DNA of 64,000 bases from Nocardia iowensis (GTDB lineage Bacteria; Actinomycetota; Actinomycetes; Mycobacteriales; Mycobacteriaceae), in assembly GCF_019222765.1 (NCBI RefSeq), contig NZ_CP078145.1, positions 6,014,001-6,078,000 of the forward strand, given 5' to 3'. Positions 1 to 12,782 of the stretch are shown in pieces; the stretch's first letter is position 1; each line of letters begins with the position of its first letter. A model generated the notes under the pieces. It saw only the letters and a program-made list of their open reading frames with translations, searched no databases and was not told the origin of the DNA. Made by a program: the position numbers and the translations under genes.

Positions 1-1
1 C

Positions 2-189
2 GAGTCCATGGTCGCGCTGGTCGTCGCGCAGGCCGCGTTGGAGAAGTTCGGTGGTGACTCGCTGGGCGAGACCCTGGAGAACATCACCAGCTACGTCAAA
101 CGGATCAGCAGCCGCCCGCATGTCGGCCCCGCTGAGACGAGCACGGCCCCCGGCGAGTCGAGCACGGCCCCCGCTGAGACAAGCACGCC

Positions 190-193
<4 letters not shown>
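2..193 (+). CDS. aroC: Chorismate synthase, C-terminal end (partial)
   Basis: This is the last 63 codons of a gene that begins before the window. The visible sequence [20 protein letters not shown] matches the conserved C-terminus of chorismate synthase, which removes phosphate from EPSP to make chorismate at the end of the shikimate pathway. After that core the protein ends in a Pro/Ser/Thr-rich tail in which a block reading roughly GPAETSTAP is repeated about three times; this tail is probably disordered. The stop codon overlaps the aroK start as ATGA, so the two genes are translationally coupled in one operon. Confidence 0.93.
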
Positions 194-2375
<2,182 letters not shown>

Positions 2376-2394
2376 CCCGCACTCGCACACCAGA

Positions 2395-2431
2395 AACGGC
2401 GCACTCCTAGGGGGTGCGCCGTTCTCTTTTT
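2395..2431 (+). terminator. Rho-independent terminator after aroB
   Basis: The arms AACGGCGCACTCC (2395-2407) and GGGGTGCGCCGTT (2411-2423) form a 13-bp stem with one G-U pair and a 3-nt loop, followed by CTCTTTTT. It sits 20 bp after the aroB stop and ends the shikimate operon. Confidence 0.9.
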
Positions 2432-2483
2432 GCCTCGAGCCGCTACCTGCTGGTGTCGGCGCTATCGGGCACGCAGCGACGTC

Positions 2484-2735
2484 TCATGGGCGCGGAATCC
2501 AGTAGTCGTATCGACCGTTGTCCCAACGCGCGACGCAGATCCCCCGCTCATCCCACCCCGGCCCGTTCTTCTGGCAGTACGCCAGCGAAACGTTCGACAC
2601 CGAGGGCAGGCACACGTAGTTCCACCGCGGCTGTTGCGACGCACAGCCGTTGTCCTGTGCCGCCGCCTGCCCAGCGAACACGACCGTGGACGCGGCGAGT
2701 GTCATCGCCGCGGCGACCCCAATTCGAATCAACAT
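2484..2735 (-). CDS. Small secreted Cys-containing protein, unknown
   Basis: This 83-residue protein has an N-terminal signal peptide (a hydrophobic stretch of about 20 residues ending AGQAAAQ) and a mature part of about 58 residues with three cysteines (GCAS, VCLP, YCQK and GIC region give an odd-even mix) and many aromatic residues (PRWNYVC, GPGWDER, DNGRYDYW). Such features suggest a small disulfide-bonded exported protein. A good ribosome-binding site (GGAGGGG) lies ahead of the ATG. It is convergent with aroB. I do not recognise a family; export is likely, function unknown. Confidence 0.75.
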   Translation of the reverse strand: MLIRIGVAAAMTLAASTVVFAGQAAAQDNGCASQQPRWNYVCLPSVSNVSLAYCQKNGPGWDERGICVARWDNGRYDYWIPRP

Positions 2736-2944
2736 AGCAATGTCCCCTCCCGTTGAAATGCTTTGGACAGCAAAAGAATACCGGCGGTCCAGGGGGCGAC
2801 AAGAGCATCGATGCCGTCATGCGACAGGTTGGCAGCGTCCCGCTCAAAGATTGGCAGAGTCGCATTCCCATGACAGCGGGACAGACCCACGGGAGGCCGA
2901 AGCTCATCCCAATGCCCCGCAAGGGCGCTGGCGGCGGCCTCGCG

Positions 2945-3403
2945 TCAGGCGGAAGTGGATACGGGGGTGGACCTCTTGTTGGACGAGCGATCCGCGAGAA
3001 TGCGGCCGATACCGACGCCGATGAGGGCGGGGACGAAGATCAGCAGGACGATGAACGCGGACCCGGCGGTGAGTTCGAAGAGAATGCCGTTGTCGCCGAG
3101 GTCGAACTTGGGCAGCCAGTCGAGGAGCCAGGCGCCGAGGCCGCTGCCGAGGCCGCCCGCCACGGCCGCCTTCAACCACAGCAGGGTCAGGTCGGAGCCG
3201 CGCTCCGGATCGGGTTGGGCCGCCCGATCCTTGCGCCCGTCCAGCAAACCCCAGTACAGAACGGCCGCGACAAGGACGATCAGGCCGAGAGTCCGCATCC
3301 AGACCCCGTGGGTCGGCCAGTTCACCATCGCGAACCCGAGCACGGCACGCAGGAAGACAACCAGCGCACCGAGCACGACGGCCCGCAACACCCAAGCATT
3401 CAT
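2945..3403 (-). CDS. B-4DMT-like small membrane protein
   Basis: This 152-residue integral membrane protein has four hydrophobic segments: one at the N-terminus, one in GLIVLVAAVLYWGLL, one in the region after TLLWLKAAVAGG, and a last one in SAFIVLLIFVPALIGVG. Its shape and the N-terminus MNAWVLRAVVLG match what I recall of the actinobacterial B-4DMT family, a four-helix drug/metabolite-transporter-like group. I chose the ATG at 3403 for that reason; in-frame ATGs at 3415 and 3427 are also possible. The substrate is unknown. It lies between a small secreted protein and aroE with gaps on both sides, so it is probably its own transcription unit. Confidence 0.7.
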   Translation of the reverse strand: MNAWVLRAVVLGALVVFLRAVLGFAMVNWPTHGVWMRTLGLIVLVAAVLYWGLLDGRKDRAAQPDPERGSDLTLLWLKAAVAGGLGSGLGAWLLDWLPKFDLGDNGILFELTAGSAFIVLLIFVPALIGVGIGRILADRSSNKRSTPVSTSA

Positions 3404-3532
3404 GCGCACCACCATAACCCTGCGCATCCCCGAACCAAACTAGAACCGGTATCAGTTTTTGGCCACCCGCACCGTGCCCTCCGACAGTCGTATCGGCGAC
3501 CGGTTCGATGCCGGATGCCGACGCCGATCAGC

Positions 3533-4348
3533 TCAGGCCGAATCTTCCAACGCCGCGGCCATTTCCGCGCGCGGAGCTGGGCGGCCGGTGAACTGTTCGA
3601 CTTGCCCGTAGGCCTGATTCAGCAGCATCTGCAAACCGCTGACCACCGTGTGTCCAGCCCGCGACACCGCCTCGGCCAGCGGCGTCGGCCAGGGGTTATA
3701 GATCGCGTCGAGCACCACGGGCGCCGCCGCGACCGCCTCAGCGACGACGGCCGCGGCCGCGGCCGGAATCGTGCTGACCACGGCACCCGCCCGCTCGCAG
3801 AGTCCGGCGATCGCGGCCGGATCGAAGCTGGTCACCGCCGCATTCATGCCGAGGCGCTCGGCGAGATCCATCGCGCTGCTCGCCCGCCCGGGATCGCGGG
3901 CGATCACGGTGACCGTTTTGGCGCCGAGTTCGGACAGCGCGAGCAGCGCTGGGCGCGCGGTCCCGCCCGCGCCGAGTACCACTGCCTCGGCCACGTCGGT
4001 GACACCGCCGCCGCGCAGCGCGCCGAGCACGCCGTCCACGTCGGTGCAGTCGGCCCGCCAGCCGGTCTCGGTGCGGACCAGCGTGTTGGCCGAGCCGACC
4101 AGCACCGCCCGCTCGGTGCGCTCGGTGGCGTAGGCGAGCGCGGCCTCCTTGCCCGGCATGGTCACCGACAGCCCGACCCATTCCGGTCCGAGCCCGTCGA
4201 CCAGTCCGGGCAGCTGCTCGGCCGTGCATTCGATGCGCTCATAGCTCCAGTCGAGCCCGAGCGCGCGGTACGCGGCCAGATGCAACTGCGGCGAGCGGGA
4301 GTGCGCGATGGGCTTACCCAGCACCGCCGCTTTGCGTTCAGCGACCAC
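3533..4348 (-). CDS. aroE: Shikimate dehydrogenase
   Basis: This enzyme reduces 3-dehydroshikimate to shikimate with NADPH. Visible motifs are the substrate-binding SRSPQLHLAAYRALGL, VTMPGKEAAL with the catalytic Lys, the Rossmann loop VLGAGGTARPAL, DAIYNPWPTPLA and the C-terminal GLQMLLNQAYGQVE. I chose the GTG at 4348, which gives 271 residues and an N-terminus ([20 protein letters not shown]) like mycobacterial AroE; it overlaps the end of mltG by 11 bp. An ATG at 4408 would add 20 Ser/Thr-rich residues and overlap mltG by 71 bp. It is the last gene of the alaS-ruvX-mltG-aroE run and is physically separate from the aroCKB cluster. Confidence 0.92.
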   Translation of the reverse strand: MVAERKAAVLGKPIAHSRSPQLHLAAYRALGLDWSYERIECTAEQLPGLVDGLGPEWVGLSVTMPGKEAALAYATERTERAVLVGSANTLVRTETGWRADCTDVDGVLGALRGGGVTDVAEAVVLGAGGTARPALLALSELGAKTVTVIARDPGRASSAMDLAERLGMNAAVTSFDPAAIAGLCERAGAVVSTIPAAAAAVVAEAVAAAPVVLDAIYNPWPTPLAEAVSRAGHTVVSGLQMLLNQAYGQVEQFTGRPAPRAEMAAALEDSA

Positions 4349-5861
4349 TGTCGAGGATTCCGCTCGCCTGTGCCTGCTGGATGTAGCGCTGGTGCTGCTT
4401 GTAGTCATCGGTGAACAGGGTGGTGCCCTGCTTGTCGACGGTCACGAAGTACAACCACGACCCCGGTTCCGGATTCTCCATGGCGCGCAACGCGTTCAGC
4501 GACGGTGCGGCGATCGGCGTCGCGGGCAGGCCGATTTTCGCGTAGGTGTTCCACGGCGTCTCCGCGGCGCGGTCGGCGTCGGTGGTCTGCACCTCGGTGC
4601 GGTCCAGCGCGTAGTTCACCGTCGAGTCGAACTGCAGCATCTGCGGAACCCGGAGCCGGTTCACGATCACCCGCGCGACTTTGCTCATGTCCTGCGGCTT
4701 GGCCTCGCGTTCGACGAGCGACGCGGCGATCAGCGTCTGGTACGGCGTCAACTTGGTCTCGCCGCCGGACTGCAACAGCCCGGTGGATTCATAGCTCTTG
4801 GCACTCGCCGTCACGAGCTGCCGGAGCATCTGCTCCGGCGTGCCGCTCGGGTCGAAATCCCAAGTGCCCGCGGCGATCAGGCCCTCCAGCTGCCTGGTCC
4901 GGTCCGGGCAGTCCTGGACACCCTGCGCGGCCCAGGCGGGCACCCCGAGCGCGGCCAGATCGACGCTCGCACCCGCGGCGGCGAGTTGCTCGTAGGTCAC
5001 ACACTTCTGGTTCGGGCCGGTGCCGATGCAGCTGGCATCCGCCATCATGCGGTAGATGCCGTCGGTGCGCCTGCCGGAGCCCACCTCGAACTGATCGTGC
5101 AGCAGCCGTCCCTCGGGAATGACCAGGTTCCCGACCCGCGCTTTCTTACCGACCAGCGCGGACACCGCCTGCGCGGCGGGACTGCGGCTCGGGATCGCGT
5201 AGTAGCCCGGCTGCACCGCGTTCATGTTCGAATTCCGCACGGCCGCTTCGATGAACGCGCCGGTGCTCTTGACGACGTCCTTCTCCTTCATGCTCGCCGC
5301 GATCTGGGTCGAGGTGTCGCCGTCGTGCACCTGCACGACCACCAGCGGTCCGGGCGGACCGGCATAGTCTTCGGGCGGACCGAGCTTGGCTATCAGCTTC
5401 ATGCCCGCGAAGACCGCCGCGCCGGCGAACAGCAGCACGAAGACGCCGGCGAACAGCCACAGGGTGCGCCTGCGCCGCTTGCGCTCCTGTGCCTTACGCG
5501 AGGCGGCCCGGGAACGCTTGCCGCGTTGCGCGCTGCGCGGGCGACGGCCCTGCGCCGGCTCGTCGTCGCGCCGTGCCGCTTCCCGGCGACCGGCGCGCGT
5601 ACGCTGCCCGGCCCGGCGCTCGGCGCTGGGACGCGGGGCGGGCTCGGGCGGATCCATGTCGTCGGTGTAGCGCGGGATGACGGTGGTGTCGTCCTCGTAG
5701 TCGTCCCAGTCGTCCTGCTCCCGGCCGACCACGCGATTATCGGCTTTGCCGCGGGTGTCTCTGCTGTTCTGCCCACCCCAGGCCCGGTCGTCGCGCCGGT
5801 AACGCCGATCAGCTTCGCGCTGTCGGTACCGTTCCTCGGCCCGCGCCCATCGATCCGTCAT
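4338..5861 (-). CDS. mltG: Endolytic murein transglycosylase MltG (YceG-like)
   Basis: MltG is a membrane-anchored enzyme thought to cut nascent glycan strands and set their length. The 507-residue protein has a highly charged, Arg/Asp-rich cytoplasmic tail of about 130 residues, a single transmembrane helix at about 133-155 ([20 protein letters not shown]), then the extracytoplasmic YceG domain with a LysM-like first part and the catalytic region containing ASLVEREA and [15 protein letters not shown]. The C-terminal [17 protein letters not shown] is typical. The long basic tail is common in actinobacteria. It overlaps ruvX by 4 bp (ATGA) upstream and aroE downstream. Confidence 0.92.
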   Translation of the reverse strand: MTDRWARAEERYRQREADRRYRRDDRAWGGQNSRDTRGKADNRVVGREQDDWDDYEDDTTVIPRYTDDMDPPEPAPRPSAERRAGQRTRAGRREAARRDDEPAQGRRPRSAQRGKRSRAASRKAQERKRRRRTLWLFAGVFVLLFAGAAVFAGMKLIAKLGPPEDYAGPPGPLVVVQVHDGDTSTQIAASMKEKDVVKSTGAFIEAAVRNSNMNAVQPGYYAIPSRSPAAQAVSALVGKKARVGNLVIPEGRLLHDQFEVGSGRRTDGIYRMMADASCIGTGPNQKCVTYEQLAAAGASVDLAALGVPAWAAQGVQDCPDRTRQLEGLIAAGTWDFDPSGTPEQMLRQLVTASAKSYESTGLLQSGGETKLTPYQTLIAASLVEREAKPQDMSKVARVIVNRLRVPQMLQFDSTVNYALDRTEVQTTDADRAAETPWNTYAKIGLPATPIAAPSLNALRAMENPEPGSWLYFVTVDKQGTTLFTDDYKQHQRYIQQAQASGILDSGR

Positions 5862-6403
5862 GCGTCGTCCTCGGACGACGCATGCCGCACCGCTTCAACC
5901 GACCTCAACACCGCACTCCGTTCGTCCAACCATCCTTGCAGGATCGAGACGGCCGCCGCCTGATCGATCACCTGCCGCTGGCCACGCGCGCGAACTCCAC
6001 TGTCCCGCAATGCACGTGCAGCTGACACCGTAGTCAAACGTTCGTCGGAAAGCCGTACGGGCACCGGCGACACGGCGGTCTGCAACTGCTCCGCGAATGC
6101 GGTGGCAATGGTAGCGGCAGTGCCCTTCTCCCCGCGCAATGTTCGCGGCAGTCCGACAATTACTTCGACTGCCTCGTACTCCCGCACAATTTCAGCAATT
6201 CTGGCGATATCGGGCGCCACGCCACCGCGGCGGGTGTTCGGCTTCGCCCGGGGCACGGTTTCCACCGGCGTGGCGAGGACGCCGTCGGGGTCGCTCGAGG
6301 CGACCCCGATGCGGACGCTGCCGACATCGATGGCAATCCGCCTGCCGCGACCCGGATCGGTGTCGGGATGGGGACGGTCGGAATCGCTTCGCGATGCCAT
6401 CAT
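5858..6403 (-). CDS. ruvX: Holliday junction resolvase-like / pre-16S rRNA nuclease (YqgF)
   Basis: This is an RNase H-fold nuclease of the YqgF/RuvX family, linked to Holliday junction resolution and 16S rRNA 5'-end processing. The 181-residue protein shows the first catalytic Asp in [15 protein letters not shown], the [14 protein letters not shown] segment, [11 protein letters not shown], and the last acidic residue in [18 protein letters not shown]. The first 20 residues are a Ser/Asp/Arg-rich extension. The start ATG overlaps the alaS stop and its stop overlaps the mltG start, both as ATGA, so its translation is coupled to both neighbours. Confidence 0.92.
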   Translation of the reverse strand: MMASRSDSDRPHPDTDPGRGRRIAIDVGSVRIGVASSDPDGVLATPVETVPRAKPNTRRGGVAPDIARIAEIVREYEAVEVIVGLPRTLRGEKGTAATIATAFAEQLQTAVSPVPVRLSDERLTTVSAARALRDSGVRARGQRQVIDQAAAVSILQGWLDERSAVLRSVEAVRHASSEDDA

Positions 6404-9066
6404 TTCGCCAGTTCGGCCACCCGGGCACGGACCGCGGCGAGACCGGCCGGAATACCCGAGGGATCCGAACCCGCACCCTGCGCCATCTCCGGCTTACCGC
6501 CACCGCGCCCGGCGATGCTCGGTCCGAAGCTGGCGACCAGGTCACCGGCCTTGAAGCCGAGTTCCTGCGCGCCCTTGTTGACGGTCACCACGAACGGCAC
6601 CTTGCCATCGGCGTTACCGAGCAGCACCACCACGGCGGGCTCGCTGCCGAATCTGCCGCGAATGTCGGTGGCCAGCGTCCGCAGATCGCCCGCGGGAACA
6701 CCCTCGGGCGCCGCGACGGCGACCAGCAGCACGCCACCGATCCGCTCGGCCTCCTCGACGAACTTGCCCGCCGAGGACAGCACCGCGGCCATCTTGGTGC
6801 GTTCGAGTTCCTTCTCGGCCACCTTGAGCCGCTCCACCAGCTGCTCGACCCGCCCCGGCACCTCTTCCGAGGGCACCTTCAGCGTGGACGCCACACCGGC
6901 CAACAGCGCGCGCTCCTTGGCCAGGTACTTGTAGGAGTCGAGGCCGACGAAGGCCTCCACCCGACGGATGCCGGAACCGACCGACGACTCGCCGAGCACG
7001 GTGATCGGGCCGATCTGCGAGGAATGCTGCACGTGCGTACCACCGCACAGCTCCATCGAGAACGGTCCGCCGATCTCCACCACCCGGACCTCGTCGCCGT
7101 AGTTCTCGCCGAACAGCGCGAGCGCACCCATCTGCTTGGCCTTGGGCAGGTCGGTGACGAAGGTGTTCACCGGGAAGTCCGCGCCGACCGCGTCGTTGGA
7201 CACGACCTCGATATCGGCCTTCTGCCCCTCGGTAAGCTGGCCCTGCCAGTTGAAGTCGAAGCGCAGGTAGCCCGGCTTGTTCAGCGAGCCGGCCTGTACC
7301 GCGTTCGGGCCGAGCACCTGGCGCAGCGCGGCATGCACCATGTGCGTGCCGGAATGGCCCTGGGTGGCGCCCCGCCGCCAAGCCGGATCCGCTTGCGCGA
7401 GAACGACATCGCCCTCGGTGATCTGGCCCTGCTCGACGGTGGACTTGTGCACCCACAGCTTCTTGGCGATCTTCTGCACGTCGTTGACGCGCAGCTTCAG
7501 CCCCGAAGCGGTGATGGTGCCGCGGTCGGCGATCTGACCACCGGACTCGGCGTAGAGCGGGCTGCGATCCAGGATCACCTCGACGTCCTGCCCGGCCAGC
7601 GCGGTCGGCACCCGCACGCCGTCGGCGATCAGCGCGAGCACGTTCGCCTCGGAGGTCAGCTCGTCGAAACCGGTGAACTCGGTGGCGCCGCGGTCGACCA
7701 GTTCCTTGTAGACGGTCAGGTCGGCGTGCCCGTGCTTGCGTTTGCGGGCGTCTTCCTTGGCGTTGGCCACCTGCTGGGCCATCAGCTCACGGAAGCCGTT
7801 CTCGTCCACCGTCAGCCCGGCCTCGGCCGCCATCTCCAGCGTCAGCTCGATCGGGAAGCCGTAGGTGTCGTGCAGCTTGAAGGCGTCCGATCCGGGGATT
7901 GTGGTGCCGCCCTTGGCCTGCACGGCGGTGGCGGTGTTGTCGAACAGCGCGGAGCCGGTGTTCAACGTCTTGAGGAAGGCCGATTCCTCGCCGACCGCCA
8001 CGGTCTCGATGCGCTGGAAATCGGTGGCCAGTTCCGGGTAGGACGGCGCCATGAGGTCGCTGACGACCTTCATGAATTCCGCCATCACCGGCTTCTCCGC
8101 GCCGAGCAGGCGAGCCGAGCGCACGATCCGGCGCAGCAACCTGCGCAGCACATAGCCGCGCCCGTCGTTGCCGGGGTTCACGCCGTCGGCGATGAGCATC
8201 GCGCTGGAGCGGGTGTGGTCGGCGATCACGCGGAAGCGGCGATCGTCCTCGTGCTCGACACCGTAGGAGCGGCCGGTGAGTTCCTCGGCCTTGTCGATGA
8301 TCGGGCGAAGCAGGTCGGTTTCGTAGACGTTCTCGACGCCTTGCAACAGCATCGCGACGCGCTCGACGCCCAGGCCGGTGTCGATGTTCTTCTTCGGCAG
8401 CGAGCCGATCGGCGGGTGGCCCTCCTTCGGGCTCAGCTCACCGCGAACGTCCTGCATGAACACGAGGTTCCAGATCTCGAGGTAGCGGTCCTCGTCGGCG
8501 ACCGGGCCGCCGTCGCGGCCGTACTCGGGGCCGCGGTCGAAGTAGATCTCCGAGCACGGACCGCCGGGACCGGGCACGCCCATGTCCCAGTAGTTGTCCT
8601 TGCCGTCGCGGAACTGGATCCGCTCCTCGGGGATGCCCGCGACCCGGCGCCAGATCTCGGCGGCCTCCGGATCGGATTCGTACGCGGTGACCCAGATCCG
8701 CTCGGGATCGAAGCCGAAACCGCCGTCCTCCTGAGGCTTGCTGATCAGCTCCCAGGCAAGGCGAATCGCCTCCTCCTTGAAGTAGTCACCGAAGGAGAAG
8801 TTGCCGGCCATCTGAAAGAACGTGTTGTGCCGGGTGGTGACGCCGACCTCTTCGATGTCGCCGGTGCGCACACACTTCTGCACGCTGGTCGCTCTCGGGT
8901 ACGGCGGCGCCTCTTGGCCCAGGAAGTACGGCTTGAACTGGACCATGCCTGCGTTGACGAACAGCAGGTTCGGGTCGGCCAGGATCAGCGAGGCACTCGG
9001 AACCTCGGTATGGCCGGCACGGACGAAATGGTCCAGGAAGCGCCGTCGAATCTCGTGGGTCTGCAC
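6400..9066 (-). CDS. alaS: Alanine--tRNA ligase
   Basis: The enzyme charges tRNA-Ala. It is full length at 888 residues. The N-terminal class II catalytic core begins [19 protein letters not shown] and includes [15 protein letters not shown]. The editing domain has its metal-binding motif [12 protein letters not shown] and the later CGGTHV, followed by a C-Ala region ending [16 protein letters not shown], a typical alanyl-tRNA synthetase C-terminus. It heads the coupled alaS-ruvX-mltG-aroE run and lies 70 bp downstream of rarA in the same direction. Confidence 0.97.
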   Translation of the reverse strand: MQTHEIRRRFLDHFVRAGHTEVPSASLILADPNLLFVNAGMVQFKPYFLGQEAPPYPRATSVQKCVRTGDIEEVGVTTRHNTFFQMAGNFSFGDYFKEEAIRLAWELISKPQEDGGFGFDPERIWVTAYESDPEAAEIWRRVAGIPEERIQFRDGKDNYWDMGVPGPGGPCSEIYFDRGPEYGRDGGPVADEDRYLEIWNLVFMQDVRGELSPKEGHPPIGSLPKKNIDTGLGVERVAMLLQGVENVYETDLLRPIIDKAEELTGRSYGVEHEDDRRFRVIADHTRSSAMLIADGVNPGNDGRGYVLRRLLRRIVRSARLLGAEKPVMAEFMKVVSDLMAPSYPELATDFQRIETVAVGEESAFLKTLNTGSALFDNTATAVQAKGGTTIPGSDAFKLHDTYGFPIELTLEMAAEAGLTVDENGFRELMAQQVANAKEDARKRKHGHADLTVYKELVDRGATEFTGFDELTSEANVLALIADGVRVPTALAGQDVEVILDRSPLYAESGGQIADRGTITASGLKLRVNDVQKIAKKLWVHKSTVEQGQITEGDVVLAQADPAWRRGATQGHSGTHMVHAALRQVLGPNAVQAGSLNKPGYLRFDFNWQGQLTEGQKADIEVVSNDAVGADFPVNTFVTDLPKAKQMGALALFGENYGDEVRVVEIGGPFSMELCGGTHVQHSSQIGPITVLGESSVGSGIRRVEAFVGLDSYKYLAKERALLAGVASTLKVPSEEVPGRVEQLVERLKVAEKELERTKMAAVLSSAGKFVEEAERIGGVLLVAVAAPEGVPAGDLRTLATDIRGRFGSEPAVVVLLGNADGKVPFVVTVNKGAQELGFKAGDLVASFGPSIAGRGGGKPEMAQGAGSDPSGIPAGLAAVRARVAELAK

Positions 9067-9136
9067 AGATATCCAGCCTACCGGTGCCGCGCACGTGCTT
9101 TTTCATCGACTCTGGTGCCGTGCGCCACCGGGCGCA

Positions 9137-10483
9137 TCACTTGCCGCGGATGATCCGGCGCAGCTTCTCCACCCGTGGGCCGACCTCGCGTTCGTTGCCG
9201 TGGTCGGTGGGTTGGTAGTAGTCGACGCCGACCAACTCGTCCGGCGGGTACTGCTGGGCGAGCACGCCGTCCTTGTTGTCGTGCGGGTATTTGTAGCCCT
9301 GGGCATTGCCGAGCTTCGCCGCGCCCGCGTAGTGCCCGTCCCGCAGGTGCGGCGGCACGGCTCCCGCTTTGCCCGCCGCGACATCGGCCATGGCTGCCCC
9401 GAGCGCGGCGATGACGGCCCCCGATTTCGGCGCGCTGGCCAGATGGATGGTGGCCTGCGCCAAGGCCAGCCGAGCTTCCGGGAGACCGACCAACTGGACG
9501 ACCTGCGCGGCGGCGGTGGCGGTTTGCAAGGCGGTGGGATCGGCCATGCCGATGTCCTCGCTGGCGTGGATCATCAGCCGACGCGCGATGAAACGCGGAT
9601 CTTCGCCCGCCGTGAGCATCCGCGCCAGGTAGTGCAGCGCGGCGTCGACATCGGAGCCGCGGATGGACTTGATGAAGGCGCTGATCACGTCGTAGTGCTG
9701 GTCGCCTGCCCGGTCGTAGCGGACCGCGGCCTTGTCCACGCTGGCCTCGACGAGTTCGACGCCAACGGTGCCGTCGAGCGAGGATTCGGCCGAGGCCTCC
9801 AGCGCGGTCAGCGCGCGACGGGCGTCACCGCCCGCGATCCGGACGATGTGGTCCAGTGCCTCGTCGGACACCGTGTACTGGTCGTCCAGGCCGCGCGGAT
9901 CGTGGATCGCGCGATCGAGCACCTGGCGGATGTCGTCCTCGGTGAGCGATTGCAGTTGTAGTACCAGGGAGCGCGACAACAGCGGCGATACCACGGAGAA
10001 CGACGGATTCTCGGTGGTCGCGCCGACCAGCAGCACGATCCGGTTCTCCACCGCGGCGAGCAGCGCGTCCTGCTGGGTTTTGGAGAAGCGGTGCACCTCG
10101 TCGATGAACAGCACGGTCTGCTCACCGACCGAGAGCCTGCGCCGGGCCACGTCGATGACGGCGCGCACTTCCTTCACCCCGGCCGACAGGGCCGAAAGCG
10201 CCTCGAACCGGCGACCGGTCGAATGCGAGATCAGCGACGCGAGGGTCGTCTTCCCCGTGCCGGGCGGGCCGTAGAGCAGGACCGACGCGGCACCCGAGCC
10301 CTCGACCAATCGGCGCAGCGGCGACCCCGGCCCGAGCAGATGCTGCTGCCCGACCACCTCGTCCAACGACGCGGGCCGCATCCGCACCGCCAGCGGCGCG
10401 CCGGCATCTCGGCGCACCACGGTGTCGATGCTGTGCTCCGCTGGCACTGCATCTCCTGGTACGTCGAACAAGCCATCGCTCAC
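9137..10483 (-). CDS. rarA: Replication-associated AAA+ ATPase RarA/MgsA
   Basis: RarA is a clamp-loader-like ATPase that acts at stalled replication forks. The 448-residue protein has Walker [12 protein letters not shown], Walker [13 protein letters not shown], sensor 1 [11 protein letters not shown], and the tetramerisation region with [22 protein letters not shown]. The C-terminus has YPHDNKDG. The start is GTG at 10483, giving [11 protein letters not shown]. The sequence immediately before this start is one copy of a GC-rich repeat that also abuts two other start codons in this window (see 36726 and 47726). It is followed 70 bp later by alaS. Confidence 0.94.
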   Translation of the reverse strand: MSDGLFDVPGDAVPAEHSIDTVVRRDAGAPLAVRMRPASLDEVVGQQHLLGPGSPLRRLVEGSGAASVLLYGPPGTGKTTLASLISHSTGRRFEALSALSAGVKEVRAVIDVARRRLSVGEQTVLFIDEVHRFSKTQQDALLAAVENRIVLLVGATTENPSFSVVSPLLSRSLVLQLQSLTEDDIRQVLDRAIHDPRGLDDQYTVSDEALDHIVRIAGGDARRALTALEASAESSLDGTVGVELVEASVDKAAVRYDRAGDQHYDVISAFIKSIRGSDVDAALHYLARMLTAGEDPRFIARRLMIHASEDIGMADPTALQTATAAAQVVQLVGLPEARLALAQATIHLASAPKSGAVIAALGAAMADVAAGKAGAVPPHLRDGHYAGAAKLGNAQGYKYPHDNKDGVLAQQYPPDELVGVDYYQPTDHGNEREVGPRVEKLRRIIRGK

Positions 10484-10562
10484 GACTGCGCCTCGCTGAC
10501 GCTCGGCTCCGTCGTGCGCGAGGGCGCGCTGTGTCTTTGGTTCGCTCGCTCACGCTCCCTCA
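10481..10562 (-). repeat. Stop-to-start repeat, copy 1 (ahead of rarA)
   Basis: This 82-bp GC-rich element ends exactly on the GTG start codon of rarA. Read on the minus strand it begins TGAGGGAGCGTGAGCGAGCG, passes through a variable middle, and ends with GGAGCCGAGCGTCAGCGAGG, a few bases, then GTCGTG. Copies at 36726-36804 and 47726-47804 share these conserved blocks. In this copy the TGA at the outer end is not the stop of a convincing gene. Confidence 0.7.
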
Positions 10563-10826
10563 CAGCGGACAACGTTACCGAGACGCACCGACAATGCCGC
10601 GTGCCGTACGGACCGTGGTCGAGTTCGCCGCCCCCATGGCCCTGTCGACCACCTGCCTGCTCGCACCCTCGCTACGGGATCCGGCTCGCCCTCGCGTGCG
10701 TGCGAAAACGCCAACCCACGGGGCCGAGGACCTTTTGCCGAAACGATGGGCCCGCTGCCAATGCCCACAGACCCGTACGGCGAGCCGATTTGCGTGTCGT
10801 CCGTACATCCGATGTGATCAATACTC
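10563..10826. other. Intergenic region upstream of the PhoD-like gene
   Basis: Together with the repeat just before it, this leaves 343 bases without a gene between the divergent rarA and the PhoD-like gene. No convincing coding frame is present, and no ribosome-binding site is obvious before the GTG at 10827. Promoters for the phosphatase gene should lie here, but I see no -35/-10 pair good enough to annotate. Confidence 0.4.
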
Positions 10827-12479
10827 GTGGCTGAAAACGTGATCGTTTCAGATTCTCCGGTCGGACCCTTCGCGCGGCGCACCCTGTTGAAGGGCGGCGC
10901 GGCCGCGCTCACCGCCACCGCACTGCTGATCCCGGCGGCCGCCCATGCCACCGCCGGAGCGTTCCGGCACGGCGTCGCCTCGGGCGATCCGCTGCCGGAC
11001 GGCGTGATCCTGTGGACCCGTGTCACCGTGTCCGAGGACGCGACGCCCGGTTCGGGTGTCGGCGAACCGGTAAGCGTGCGTTGGGAAGTCGCCGGAGACG
11101 AGGGATTCAGCACCGTCGCCGCCTCCGGAAACGTCACCGCCACAGTGTCTTCGGACCACACCGTCAAAATCGACGTGTCCGGCCTAGCGCCGGGCAGCGA
11201 CTACTTCTACCGCTTCACCGCCCGCGGCGAGACCTCCCCGGTCGGCCGAACCCGGACCGCCCCGGCCCTGGCCGACTCGCCGGAGCGCCTCCGCTTCGGG
11301 ATCGTGTCCTGCGCCAACTGGGAGGCCGGATACTTCGGCGCCTACCGCCACCTGGCCGCCCGCACGGATCTCGACGCCATCGTGCACCTCGGCGACTACC
11401 TCTACGAGTACGGCCGCGGCAAGTACGGCGGCCGCAACGGCACCGTTCGCCCACATGAGCCCTCGAACGAGACCGTCAGCCTGGCCGACTATCGAATCCG
11501 CCACGCGCAGTACAAGACCGACCCCGATCTGCTGGACCTGCATGCACGACAGCCGTTCATCTGCACCTGGGACGACCACGAGTCCGCAGACAACTCCTGG
11601 TCCGGCGGCGCGGGCAACCACGACCCGGCCACCGAGGGCGCCTGGGCGGACCGCAAAGCCGCTTCCGCACAGGCCTATCTGGAGTGGATGCCGGTGCGCG
11701 CGAAGGGAACCGGCGGAGATGTGCAGATCTATCGCAGGCTCCGTTTCGGCACCCTCGCCGAACTATCCATGCTGGACCTGCGCAGCTACCGCGATCAGGA
11801 GGCGAAGCCGGGCGCGGGCTGGCGCGAGGCCGACAATCCGGCCCGCACCATCACCGGCAAGGCCCAAATGGACTGGCTCACCGCTGGATTGGCGTCCGCG
11901 CCGGTGCGCTGGAAGCTGGTCGGCAATTCGGTGATGATCGCGCCGCTGGTCTTCCCGCCGCTCGAGCCCGCAACCACCGCGGCGATCACCGGCACGCTCG
12001 GGGTGCCGCAGGCAGGTCTCACCGTCAATGGCGATCAATGGGACGGCTACACCGCGGACCGGCAGCGGCTGTTCCGGACGATCACCGAACAGCAGATCTC
12101 CGATGTGGTGTTCCTGACCGGCGACATCCATTCCTCGTGGGCCGCCGACCTGCCCGTCGACGCCGCCAACTATCCGGCGGGCAGCACGGCGGGCGTCGAG
12201 TTCGTGGTTCCTTCGGTCACCTCGACCAGCGTCGGCGACATGCTGAAGGCGAACTCGGCGCCGATCGCGGAGACGATCAAGGGTATCAACCATCACCTGC
12301 GCTACGTCGAATTGGATTCGCACGGCTACGGCGTCCTCGAGGTGACCCCGGAACAGAGCCAGATGGACTGGTTCTATCTCATCGACGTGGCCGACCCGAA
12401 CTCCGGTGTGCGCCACGGCACGTCGCTCGCGGTTCGGGCAGGTGGACGCCTCGAACCGCGGCAAGCACCGGCGAGCTGA
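10827..12479 (+). CDS. Tat-exported alkaline phosphatase D-like phosphodiesterase
   Basis: This is a PhoD-family metallophosphoesterase, probably a cell-surface or secreted phosphatase/phosphodiesterase used to obtain phosphate. The 550-residue protein has a twin-arginine signal (ARRTLLKGG followed by a hydrophobic stretch ending AAAHATAG). An N-terminal Fn-like domain begins FRHGVASGDPLPDGVILWTR. Metal-binding motifs follow: VSCANWEAGYF, HLGDYLYEYG, TWDDHESADNSW, and VFLTGDIHSSWAADLP near the C-terminus. The GTG start at 10827 gives a normal n-region, though no clear ribosome-binding site precedes it; a second GTG lies four codons later. It converges on a small Gly-rich membrane protein gene only 12 bp away. 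Confidence 0.88.
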   Translation: MAENVIVSDSPVGPFARRTLLKGGAAALTATALLIPAAAHATAGAFRHGVASGDPLPDGVILWTRVTVSEDATPGSGVGEPVSVRWEVAGDEGFSTVAASGNVTATVSSDHTVKIDVSGLAPGSDYFYRFTARGETSPVGRTRTAPALADSPERLRFGIVSCANWEAGYFGAYRHLAARTDLDAIVHLGDYLYEYGRGKYGGRNGTVRPHEPSNETVSLADYRIRHAQYKTDPDLLDLHARQPFICTWDDHESADNSWSGGAGNHDPATEGAWADRKAASAQAYLEWMPVRAKGTGGDVQIYRRLRFGTLAELSMLDLRSYRDQEAKPGAGWREADNPARTITGKAQMDWLTAGLASAPVRWKLVGNSVMIAPLVFPPLEPATTAAITGTLGVPQAGLTVNGDQWDGYTADRQRLFRTITEQQISDVVFLTGDIHSSWAADLPVDAANYPAGSTAGVEFVVPSVTSTSVGDMLKANSAPIAETIKGINHHLRYVELDSHGYGVLEVTPEQSQMDWFYLIDVADPNSGVRHGTSLAVRAGGRLEPRQAPAS

Positions 12480-12491
12480 GCGGGCGTCGTC

Positions 12492-12782
12492 CTACTCCCC
12501 GCCACCGCCGCCCCCGCCACCGCCGCAGCCGCCACCACCGCCACTTCCCCCGTCGCCCCCATCACCGAAGCCGCCGAACATGCCGCCGAGCGACCACTTG
12601 CTCCCCTGCGATCGACCGCGGCCGCTGCGGAATTGGGCACTGAGCACGCTGCCCGACTGTTGGGCGCGGGTCAACGGAGCGACATCTGGGTAGCGACGCA
12701 GCCTCCGCTGGCGCACGCCCAGCGCCACCAATGCGGCAACGACGGCACCGCCCGCGATGATAATCAGCACAACAGTGGCCAT
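12492..12782 (-). CDS. Small membrane protein with a Gly-rich tail
   Basis: This 96-residue protein has one N-terminal transmembrane helix (VVLIIIAGGAVVAALVALGV), a basic stretch (RQRRLRRYP) and a C-terminal half that becomes almost pure glycine with a single cysteine. The family is unknown to me. An AGGAG ribosome-binding site stands 7 bases before the ATG, supporting a real gene rather than an antisense artefact of the Pro-rich reading on the other strand. The tail should be cytoplasmic and disordered if the basic cluster follows the positive-inside rule. Confidence 0.7.
   Translation of the reverse strand: MATVVLIIIAGGAVVAALVALGVRQRRLRRYPDVAPLTRAQQSGSVLSAQFRSGRGRSQGSKWSLGGMFGGFGDGGDGGSGGGGGCGGGGGGGGGE

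Noticed and set aside
2753..4414. A 553-codon plus-strand frame
   Set aside because: It runs opposite to the B-4DMT-like gene and aroE and shows no family motif.
6139..9153. A 1004-codon open frame on the plus strand
   Set aside because: It is wholly antisense to alaS and the start of ruvX, both with clear family motifs. Long antisense frames are expected in DNA with this GC content.
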